This document shows positions 57,201-64,000 of a stretch of DNA of 64,000 nt, one piece after another. The position numbers and the translations under genes are program-made. The stretch spans positions 10,410,704-10,474,703 of the forward strand of contig OZ038452.1 of NCBI GenBank assembly GCA_964036195.1. Direction: 5' to 3'. The DNA is from Sphaerolaimus hirsutus. Lineage: Eukaryota > Nematoda > Chromadorea > Monhysterida > Sphaerolaimidae. Position 1 is the stretch's first letter; each line of letters opens with the position of its first letter. A model generated the notes under the pieces. That model saw only the letters and a program-made list of their open reading frames with translations, was not told where the DNA came from and made no database searches.

Positions 57201-58679
57201 GGTGGCGGTCTTTGTGGGCAGGTCTTCTGTGGGCACAACAATGTGAAATTCTCTCTGTATTCCGGCTTTTGTATCTCGGATGGTAGGAACACACCCTATG
57301 TTACAATCAATGGAATTAGTGCCCTGTTATTGAACATTTCAGACCCTGCAAAATGATCACTAAAATGCGAAATGTCATTCAAAGTGTCAAGTAAAATGCT
57401 ATTGACTTTTGCCGTTTTACAGTACAGTTTACATGACTTTGACACTTTGCTTGACATTTCACATTTTACATGGCATTTTACAGGGTCTGGGCTCTCCCCT
57501 GGACTCACCCCGGTTGGCGGTGGATATGGTATGGCATTGTCTCTGTCAAAGCTAGTTGACAGTGCACTGCATTTTATAAGAACACTGTGAATCGGCCCGA
57601 TGGCTTTATCAACAACCAGCACTTACCCCAAAAGCCCAACAAAGTCTTCCTTCCCGACATCTAGAATATCGAATGCATTCTGCTCCAACCACGTTTCATT
57701 TATTAGTGACTTATCGCCAATCGTTTCCCTATATGTGACGATTTCTGTACTTGCTTGGAATTTTATACATACCGTAATTACTCGAATTCCGTAATTTCCA
57801 TGGGGAATATTTTTTCGTCAGACTGTTTTGAATGCGGCCTATTCGAGGGCGGAACTTTTCGAGGGATTAATTATTCAAGAGGGGGGATTATTTTAATAAA
57901 TACGGTATTTATATGTTGCATCTTGGGGTGTGTCTGTGTAGTACCTGTAATAAGTGTATATAGCATCATTCATCTCACTGTAGCCATTTTCTATGTAAGA
58001 CAGGTAAGGATGTTGTAATTCTGCCAAATTTCTTTGGTGAAACTTCATCGGCGGGCAAATGTACACATCTGGCAGGAACATATATGCCTCATTTCTAAGG
58101 CTGAAATGTTGAATTTGTTTTAGACCAAGACTTTTTTGAAGAAAGTTTTCACACACTTGTACTCTGAAAGGATGGGCTCCTGTATGAAATCGGTCAATGT
58201 TTCCTTCAGTTGCCAGATGAGTGCAGAAATCGCCAGCACCACGATTGACGTCCAGATTATTATATCGAAGTATTTTCTCTTCGAGATTGCTTCTTCCCTG
58301 TGAGTTATGAATCGCTTCAATTAGAATTTCTTGTTCTTCAATCATTAACGAAAACAATAGAGGCTACGGGCACACCACATGTATGAAAATGCGTAAAAAT
58401 CGTGCCAAGTCATTTAGGTAAAATATGCATCCACATGAGAGTAATCGACACCACTCACCAGTCATGGAATCCATGCAGCTCAGTCTTCTCGCAGAAAAAC
58501 TGGAACCACGATCCCCTCTTCACCTTGTTTTTGCCCTTCCCTTGATTTTTCCTTTCAGATTTGTTAATGTCAGATTTGACATTTGCTTTAATTTTCGGCA
58601 AGGTATCTTTTACTATTTTCGTATTTGGTTGACGTTCGGTCATAGTGGTAGTTGACGTATTGTATTTTGATGTGTTCAT
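51042..58679 (-). CDS. DEG/ENaC-type cation channel subunit, copy B (3' end not found)
   Basis: Exons 5' to 3': 58679-58459, 58297-58157, 58100-57945, 57728-57627, 57584-57509, 57295-57155, 57071-56976, 56893-56752, 56681-56395, 56327-56199, 55832-55686, 55616-55507, 55423-55279, 55111-54985, 51256-51042. All are in phase with GT-AG borders. The predicted protein is nearly the same as copy A, with the His-Gly motif, a first membrane helix (IIIWTSIVVLAISALIW), FLPDVYICPP, GKCF, cysteine clusters and IAYSDLQY. It likely makes a subunit of a trimeric plasma-membrane sodium channel. Copy B has shorter introns, keeps LIKC in exon 5, has four extra codons in exon 6, and its exon 14 acceptor is moved 3 nt (CAG changed to CTG, next AG used). 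The TM2 exon is missing from the visible sequence. Confidence 0.85.
51509..51978. mobile_element. CAGAGTTG-family hAT-like element, complete copy
   Basis: Ends CAGAGTTGTTAGAATT and TTTTAACAACTGTG, flanked by GTGAATAC (51501-51508, 51979-51986). GTAAATGTAAGTA/TACTCGCGTACGCG units fill it. The relative in copy A (17369-17747) has the same left flank, so the insertion predates the duplication. Confidence 0.9.
51987..52267. other. Single-copy intron 14 sequence lost from copy A
   Basis: This stretch has no counterpart in copy A. Its minus strand is open across most of its length (GGYSVLVYSWKYGKRESH...). It is unique sequence, possibly an intronic remnant or an alternative exon, with no recognisable motif. 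Confidence 0.3.
52276..54179. mobile_element. CCGTTTTCC-filled hAT-like element carrying a BEL/Pao fragment
   Basis: Ends TAGGGTATCAAA and TTTGACACCCTA (one mismatch) with the 8-bp duplication ATACAAAG (52268-52275, 54180-54187). TTTCCGTTTTCCGGC units occupy 52290-52560 and 53930-54165. Between them lies a piece of BEL/Pao polymerase without LTRs, gag or integrase. Either the fragment was captured or a BEL copy landed here and was trimmed. Confidence 0.92.
52509..53693 (-). pseudogene. BEL/Pao retrotransposon reverse transcriptase fragment
   Basis: Read in several frames, it encodes RYYIDWPYKKSISDLPTGKA, then GIIEICDD, IHYLPHQPVITPGKSTSCRI and YDGSAGNPSFNECLFRGP. Next come LIADIEKAFLQIGLHG (first catalytic Asp), FGLVCSPAILGAVIKYHL and NIYVDNFTMSV, where YVDN replaces YVDD as in many BEL elements. 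It ends MNKLLVSAYDPIGFTAPVSL. Frame changes occur near 53.25 kb and near 52.76 kb. Protease, RNase H, integrase and LTRs are absent. Confidence 0.9.
54205..54719. mobile_element. TAGGGTGACAAC-family hAT-like element, empty site in copy A
   Basis: Ends TAGGGTGACAAC and GTTGACACCCTA, 8-bp duplication CACAGCAC (54197-54204, 54720-54727). Copy A has the uninterrupted ATCACACAGCACACATG at about 17758. CCGTTTCCGTTTTCC and GCAAATTTTTT units make up the body. It is closely related to 27760-28330. Confidence 0.95.
54985..55832 (-). CDS. Channel copy B exons 11-14
   Basis: Exon 11 (55832-55686) has YSVGICRLQCALDDVYTSC. Exon 12 (55616-55507) has ECTNECLPPCEYSNF. Exon 13 (55423-55279) has RTSVTSVALMPLIRPLLE and WLNTTLAEFGFTQ. 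Exon 14 (55111-54985) has DLLPNEREIRCKHKGCGG. Intron 13 is a complete palindromic repeat, as in copy A. The short A run after exon 12 differs in length between copies but lies in the intron when the TTCCG|GTTGAG donor is used. Confidence 0.82.
55112..55278 (-). mobile_element. Introner-like element forming channel intron 13, copy B
   Basis: The coding strand begins GTGCCAATGCCAGACCCTG and ends CAGACCCTGTAAA's complement followed by CTGGGACTGCCCCCTGGAG. It is 167 nt and lacks the central palindrome found in copy A. The CAG acceptor of copy A reads CTG here, and the next AG is 3 nt further, which keeps the frame and drops one codon. Confidence 0.72.
56199..57295 (-). CDS. Channel copy B exons 6-10
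   Basis: Exon 6 (57295-57155) GVFLPSEIQKPEYRENF; exon 7 (57071-56976) AGFRVEQFIRECHIGAPD; exon 8 (56893-56752) VFDPEYGKCFVLELHRQ; exon 9 (56681-56395) NKHWQNDNGFPFQEQPECPR; exon 10 (56327-56199) AETGKRTSILLELTKMTMLS. Introns are 58 to 83 nt apart from the usual longer ones. If exons 8 and 9 were read through, TAA near 56733 would stop the frame in this copy but not in copy A, which supports the 70-nt intron. Confidence 0.82.
57340..57508. repeat. Palindromic CAGACCC-type repeat in channel intron 5, copy B
   Basis: One end is flush with the exon 5 splice donor (coding strand GTGAGTCCAGGGGAGAGCCC then AGACCCTGTAAAATG). The other end is near 57340, 44 nt short of the exon 6 acceptor. TTGACACTTTG and AATGTCATTC units are inside. 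This 213-nt intron is the pre-insertion state of the 12.3-kb copy A intron. Confidence 0.75.
57509..58679 (-). CDS. Channel copy B exons 1-5
   Basis: Exon 1 (58679-58459) begins MNTSKYNTSTTTMTERQPN and ends ELHGFHDW. Exon 2 (58297-58157) holds the first helix IIIWTSIVVLAISALIW. Exon 3 (58100-57945) starts LRNEAYMFLPDVYICPP. Exon 4 (57728-57627) has ETIGDKSLINETWLEQ. Exon 5 (57584-57509) has GVLIKCSALSTSFDRDNA. Introns 2 and 4 are 56 and 42 nt, the same lengths as in copy A. Confidence 0.88.
57772..57905. mobile_element. CCGTAATT-type MITE in intron 3, copy B
   Basis: Ends CCGTAATTACTCGAATTCC and AATAAATACGG, flanked by TA. It is the homologue of 36226-36370, in the same intron and at the same place. 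Confidence 0.8.
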
Positions 58680-58926
58680 TTCGTGAACTGATGAAGCGTT
58701 AATAACAAACACCCAGTGCCCTGTCCACCGGAATTTGTAAACATACTTGGAGTCTTGGATACGCCATTCACCACTGCTTATTATCGTTGTGTGTCAGACA
58801 GGCGTAACACGTTAATTACTCTGGTATGGTACTTTGGTTACTAGGTTACGTACATGATGTGGCGCCGAATGCTTTTTTCTCAAGTTGCTGATTTTTTTTC
58901 GTCGTGTTAAATTTATTTTTAGTGAT

Positions 58927-59515
58927 CACCGTATTTTTTCTAATAGAAAGCGCCCTTCTATTTTTTCGCTAACGTTTTACCTAACATTCTATTGTAGGTG
59001 CTGTTTTATTGAAAGCCGCTCTTCTTACTTTCTTCATTTTTTCAGACAAGTTCTGCCAGCGTTTTACAGACTGTTACTTAACAACATAGCAAACAGACTT
59101 AACTAAGTACCTAAGTATCATTTGAAAAAATGATTCATATAATTATAGATCTTAATAATCAACTTACAAAATAAGCTACCGTATTCTTCTAATAGAATGG
59201 CCTACCTCCTATAGAACGGCACCACTAATAAAACGGCAGGTTTTGGCACGTTTTTGCGCTCACTACTTATCATTGGGCACAATGATGGAACTGTCTGACA
59301 GTCATCATTTTTAACCTTTGTCGTTTTGCATCGTTTTCCGGTCATCGTTTTGCATCTCAGAATCATGGTTTTGAACACTGACAACGTCCGTCGCAATTTT
59401 TCTAGCATTTGGGAAATTTAATGACCCTTCTATTTACATGTTGTGGCCAAAAAGTTGCACGAGTATTGGGGACGCCTCTCTAATGTACTTCTATTTGAAG
59501 AAAAACGGTAATATC
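58927..59515. repeat. CCGTATTTTTTCTAATAG inverted-repeat element(s)
   Basis: It begins CCGTATTTTTTCTAATAGAA and ends GAAGAAAAACGG. A second start, CCGTATTCTTCTAATAGAAT, occurs at 59179. CTTCTATT/AATAGAA units recur across it. It is probably one element inside another; the flanking dinucleotides are not clean. Confidence 0.55.
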
Positions 59516-59649
59516 CGATTTTCACCATTTTTTGGAAACTGAAGCAGCGCTTGGTGGAAACTATAAAGCCACAATAAACATTAATTTTTTTTGAAGTGGC
59601 ATAAAATATAATTCACCACGTTAGATACTGTAGCTTTATCTAAATACCC

Positions 59650-59847
59650 CCTCAAAATGGCCACTATGATGAATTGATAAACCCGCATCGAAATACCCCC
59701 CAAGTTGTTACAGCATACTGGGATTTCAAAAAATTTCTGGCGAAATTATAAAGCCCCCTCGAAATATCCTTCCTCGTTTACCCCCCCCTCGAAATTTCCG
59801 CTCCGAAAAAATAAACCCCCCAGGGTGTAATTCGAGGAAATACGGTA
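59650..59847. repeat. CCGTATT-type element, left end lost
   Basis: CCCCTCGAAATATCC-like units run to a clear right end, GAGGAAATACGG followed by TA (59846-59849). The left side begins AAATACCCCCTCAAAATGG without a CCGTA terminus. Confidence 0.6.
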
Positions 59848-59991
59848 TGTAATAAAAATATGGCCCGCCACCTGACAGTGAAGTTTCGTGAAGTGATGTT
59901 AGACTCGACCATGAACACACTTTCCCATTTACTCACCGTCACGAAGCGGCAGTAAAATAAAGAATATCTGTCTTACATGAACAATTTAATG

Positions 59992-60691
59992 CAGAGTTGC
60001 GAAAGCGTATTTACGCTTACCCGAAATACCCGGGTAAATGGGTATTTATACTTACGCTTACGCTTACGATTTCATAACATACCCATACACTTTTTTACGC
60101 TTTCCCGGCCAAAATACCCGGGTACTAAAAGCGTAAAAAATCTTTTCACAGTTCAGTTTTACACTTTTGAAAAAGCGTAAATACACAAAAAAGAGGGTGA
60201 ACGAGGCTGCGTACCAAAAAATGACTGCGTGTGTGCAGTAATGCACTGGAAATAGTGGCACATGTACAAATTGTGTCGCAATATGAATGTCTTGTAAAAA
60301 TGTACTGTGTCATCGAGCTAAATTGTGGCTTCAGGTGAGAAAAATTTGTTGCTGACAATGGATCCCGACGACGATTTTATCGCCCTTGACAGCACTAACT
60401 CCACATTAGAAGATGAGGATGACTTAAGTGTTGCTGCCGATGAATAACCAAACAAAATATGAGGGCAGTCTATGCTAAACGGACATCCGAAAAATGTCAC
60501 CGAGATCTTGATTTGGAAAGAATTCACTGAGCAAAAAGCCTCTAAAAGATTTTTACGCTTACGCTTTTATTTACGCTTTCCTGGGTATTTTAAAAATACT
60601 TTACGCTTTTAGTATCCATACTCAAAATTTTGAAAGTGTATTTACGCTTACGCTTACGCTTTCCAAAAATATGGGTATTTTAACAACTCTG
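59992..60691. mobile_element. CAGAGTTG-family hAT-like element, copy B site
   Basis: Ends CAGAGTTGCGAAAGCG and TTTTAACAACTCTG, 8-bp duplication ATTTAATG (59984-59991, 60692-60699). Copy A has the empty site AACAATTTAATGTCAGTCC at 44860. Units are TTTACGCTTACGCTT, against TTTACACTTACACTT in the copy A element. The middle has an acidic 29-codon plus-strand frame (60358-60447, MDPDDDFIALDSTNS...), perhaps a leftover of an autonomous parent. Confidence 0.95.
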
Positions 60692-61375
60692 ATTTAATGT
60701 CAGTCCACGGCTTTATGTTATTTCGTTATTATAATGTCAAAAACAAGGGTTGGGAATTTAAATGTTTGCCGGTCTAAAAAGTTCGAGCTAGTTATCAGGT
60801 ATAGATTCTAATTTTTTTTGAGGTTATTGAGTACAAGACACAAGTATTGATGTCAGACATTGGGTTGGGCTTTCATCACGAAGTGCCAGATTTTGGCAAT
60901 AGAATTCTTTGGGGTTGGGTTATAAAATCATCAGAATGCAGCAGTTTTTCCCAGAAAAATTCATTTTGCTTGAGAAAAGAGTAAATATGATCATTGAATT
61001 GTGACACAATAAGAATGTTAAATATTCACAATAAGAATGTTAAATATTCACAATCGGAATGTTAAATATCCTTATTACCAAATCAATATGAAGTGTATTT
61101 GAAATCAATCTACTTCAGTGCCTTTTGCAGAAAAATGACTAGGTATCTAACTTTCTAGCTTCAGATTAGGCCCCCTTTTTGTCCTACACAAAACCTGTAC
61201 AACTAAATGCACATCGGAGTGAAATTGGGATCAGGTGCACCAGACATTTGGTAGCTATTTTAGACAAGGACAAGGCATTAAGCATCATTGTGCATAAAGT
61301 TAAATTGATTTTTTCAAACATGGATGGAAGAATGCAACAAAATCTGATCTGAACATATTGAGTACATACAACTTA

Positions 61376-61803
61376 CCGTAAATCCTCGAATAAGTCCCCG
61401 GGGGAGTTATTTTTTCCTCAGATTTTTTTGAGGGGGGACTTATTCGAGGGGGGGAAGTTATTCGAGGGGGGGAGTTATTTCTTTGTCGGAATATTGAGTA
61501 AAATACTTGATCAGTATATCATCTGAATGGGGTTAAATAGGCTGCATAAATGTGTGAGCCAGAATAGAAATCCCGTAATTCATGCAATAAAATCAATGCT
61601 AGTGTCCATAAACTGCAAAATAATGAATGCTTTTAATGATCATATACATACATACGTTTTTTTACGTGGACTTTGTTCCCACCCATAAAAGAGGGGGGAG
61701 TTATTCGAGGGGGAGAGTTATTTTTTCCTCAGTCAGTTTACATGGGGGAGTTATTCGAGGGGGGGAGTTATTCGAGGGGGGGGACTTATTCGAGGATTTA
61801 CGG
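61376..61803. mobile_element. CCGTAAATCC-type MITE specific to copy B
   Basis: Terminal repeats CCGTAAATCCTCGAATAAGT and ACTTATTCGAGGATTTACGG are perfect complements, flanked by TA (61374-61375, 61804-61805). GGGGGGAGTTATTCGAGG units repeat throughout. Copy A lacks it near 47188. Confidence 0.93.
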
Positions 61804-62215
61804 TACCTAGTATTTATTTACTGTTGATTATTGCTTACATAGGGACATACCCTCCTAAGTAAATATTGACAAAGAATTCAATGAATAGACCAATTGTCTA
61901 GTGCCAAAAATTTTAATTAGCAGTTTGCTTCTTTGTCAGTGAATGTCATGACTCATGAGTTACCAATTAGTACAAAATGGTTGAATTCCAGCTGCACAAC
62001 ATTTGTATTTATCATACAACACTTGAATGATTTAATGGTTCAACTGTGGACACTTTTTTGCGGGTACTCTTGGGTATTGAGAGTACTTTAGGGTATTTGT
62101 GTCGTGTATCGATTTTGGGTTCAAGTTAATACGTATTAGATTTGGGTATTTGGTTCCTGTTCCAAAAATATGCGTTTATCGCGATCGGCTCGGATTCCAA
62201 ACCCTATCAAGTACT

Positions 62216-62860
62216 AAATATTAAAAACTCTGGTGGGATAGGCTATAACGCAGAATAAGAATGCATCATCAGCTGCCGGCGACAGGTGGCTCCATTTGTT
62301 TTAACAACGGACACGCATATTCAAATACTGAACAGAATATATTACATATACATCGATGTTCAATGGAACACACATAAAGACAAATTGCGCATTGGGTTAG
62401 GTAGTCCCAAAAACATCTTATTATGGCTTTAAAAATTGGACCTGACGTCAGCCACTTCAGTCGAATGAGTTTCTTCGGTTCGGTAATTGGCTTTTCCACG
62501 CTTAAAACGTTCAAAATATCTGACAAGCTTAGATGCACTGAAAAGCTGCTTTGTGACGAAATGCATAAAATATGTAGGTACATGTTCATACAGGAAAGAA
62601 GTATACCTACTTTAGGTCAGGACATTATACTCCGCTTCCAAAGCATACGTTTCTTTGACGTGAAATGTCAGAAACAAATACTTTTGATCCTCATTGAATT
62701 TCATCCTTCAAATGTTTCAAAGAAAAAAATCGTCTGTTGTAAATGAACGCGTATTCTGTTAATTTCAATCAATTTTCTTCAATCGTTTGTCAAGAACTTC
62801 GCTTTTGCAATTTAGTAGACAAAACGATTTTCTTAGTCATTAAATTGACGACAGATTATA
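62216..62860. other. Non-coding flank after the duplication, no confident gene
   Basis: A 107-codon plus-strand frame (62423-62746, MALKIGPDVSHFSRMS...) and an overlapping minus-strand frame lie in this less repetitive DNA. Neither is recognisable, and no splice context was found. Confidence 0.35.
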
Positions 62861-63359
62861 CCGTATTACCTCCAATATAAGGCATCCCTCTAATATAAGG
62901 TACCCTCTAATATAAGGTATAACTTTTGGCTATTTTGAACGCGACGGAATAAATATAAGGTACCCTCTAATATAAGGCATATCTCTAATATAAGAAACAG
63001 CTGGATGTGTGCCAAAACGTGGAAAATTATAAAAACGGTTACTTAACATGGCGGAAAATATGAAAATGGTGCTGAATGGCACTGCGATAACTCTTTGTCG
63101 ACTTCCGCCGCTGAAAAATGTTGTCTCAAATACGGATCTGGTCGTTTTGTATTGATGCTGTTCGGTCTTATTGTTACATTCCAATTTGAAAATATGAATT
63201 TCGTTGCTGTTGACTGATTGTTCAATTTATGCAAAATGTGGCGATAAAAATTGAAGGTACCCTCTAATATAAGGTACCCTCTAATATAAGGTATAACTTT
63301 TGGCTCTAAAAATCTGACGAAAACAATATAAGGTATACCTTATATTAGAGGTAATACGG
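62861..63359. mobile_element. CCGTATTACCTC-type MITE filled with CTAATATAAGG
   Basis: Ends CCGTATTACCTCCAATATAA and TATATTAGAGGTAATACGG, flanked by TA (62859-62860, 63360-63361). CTCTAATATAAGGTACC units occur at least eight times in two clusters. A 63-codon minus-strand frame crosses the middle, without recognisable motif. Confidence 0.92.
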
Positions 63360-63472
63360 TAAATCACTAAGTTTTCATTTCCTAGCGGCATTAAGCCACC
63401 TGCTGAGTCCCGAAACGCACCGTTTAAATGGTGAGAAAAAATCGCAAGAATATTATGTTATAAAATCACATT

Positions 63473-64000
63473 GGTGATGGAAAAGCGCCAGGAATAAGCA
63501 CAGTTGTTAATACGTATTTACTTTTACTCGATAAATACGTATACTCGCGTACAGAGTAAATACGTCTACATTTCCTCCGAAAAAAGTTCCTGTACTCGCT
63601 TTTACGTATACTTTTTCAAAGTACTCGAGTACAGAAAACGTATTTCAGATAGTCTTTTATGGTGATTTTTGTAGGCATAGAAAGGAAAAAGGAAGAGAGT
63701 GTGCGAAAAACACTTGAAAATCGTCAAAAATGGATATATACCTAGGTACATATATAGCCAAAAAGTGCTTAAAATCGGCAAAAATTTATAAAAATGGGTG
63801 GTTTGGGTCGAACATTGGGGTGGCTTTTCTCAAAAATACTCACATTTACGTTTTTGGAGTTGTTCAAGATGGCGGAGTTATTCAAGGGAGGGACTTATTC
63901 AACGAGGGTGTTATTCGAGGATATATTCACGGTAAATATGTAGTTACTTCGAAAACCAAGGCTGCGTCAAGCTAAGCCGAATGAAGCATAGACTCAACAG
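63473..64000. repeat. Truncated GCGCC end and other repeat fragments
   Basis: TGGTGATGGAAAAGCGCCAGG at 63473 is a single left terminus of the GCGCC family, cut off after 21 bases. CAGTTGTTAATACGTATTTA at 63501 looks like a CAGAGTTG-family end with ACGTATACTCGCG units. 63870-63940 has TTATTCGAGG units ending in ATATTCACGGTA. The partners lie outside the window. Confidence 0.45.

Larger units (their letters stand above)
50179..62215. other. Tandem segmental duplication, copy B
   Basis: This 12.0-kb block is the shorter partner of 14740-47587. It carries the same channel gene in compact form. Its private insertions are at 52276-54179, 54205-54719, 59992-60691 and 61376-61803. Confidence 0.93.

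Noticed and set aside
62423-62746. 107-codon plus-strand frame as a gene
   Set aside because: No recognisable domain, an overlapping minus-strand frame of similar length, and no splice or promoter support.

Overview
This window is nuclear DNA from an animal, almost certainly an invertebrate. It contains spliced DEG/ENaC sodium-channel genes with short GT-AG introns, a decayed LINE, a BEL/Pao fragment, solo LTRs and a very dense load of small DNA transposons. Species and chromosome cannot be read from the sequence. Nothing in it is bacterial or viral.

Layout. 1-14.7 kb is intergenic DNA made mostly of nested inverted-repeat elements. 14.74-47.59 kb (copy A) and 50.18-62.22 kb (copy B) are the two halves of one tandem segmental duplication. 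Each half carries a minus-strand DEG/ENaC-type channel gene with 15 recognisable coding exons; the final exon, expected to hold the second membrane helix, was not found in either copy. Exon structure and reading frame are preserved in both, but copy A is about 21 kb longer because of insertions. 47.6-50.2 kb is the spacer, and 62.2-64 kb is more repeat DNA.

Mobile DNA. At least nine inverted-repeat families have ends of the form (T/C)A(A/G)N and 8-bp target duplications, as in hAT transposons. A second group begins CCGTAWW, ends in the complement, and is flanked by TA. In nearly all of these families the element is filled with many copies of one short family-specific motif, which is also the motif next to its ends: GCGCCAAGCGCC, CCGTTTTCC, ATTCGAAAA, GTCGAGTC, TTACACTTACAC, AGATTTTCTG, CGAAATACCCCC or CTAATATAAGG. 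The elements nest inside one another up to three levels deep. No transposase gene was recognised, so all copies look non-autonomous.

Because the channel locus is duplicated, the sister copy often shows the empty target site. This gives direct in-window proof for several insertions, including a 12.1-kb GCGCC-bounded element that turned a 213-nt intron into a 12.3-kb one and carries a whole LINE. In addition, one channel intron consists, from splice donor to splice acceptor, of a single palindromic repeat of a family found at several other places here, so it looks like an introner.
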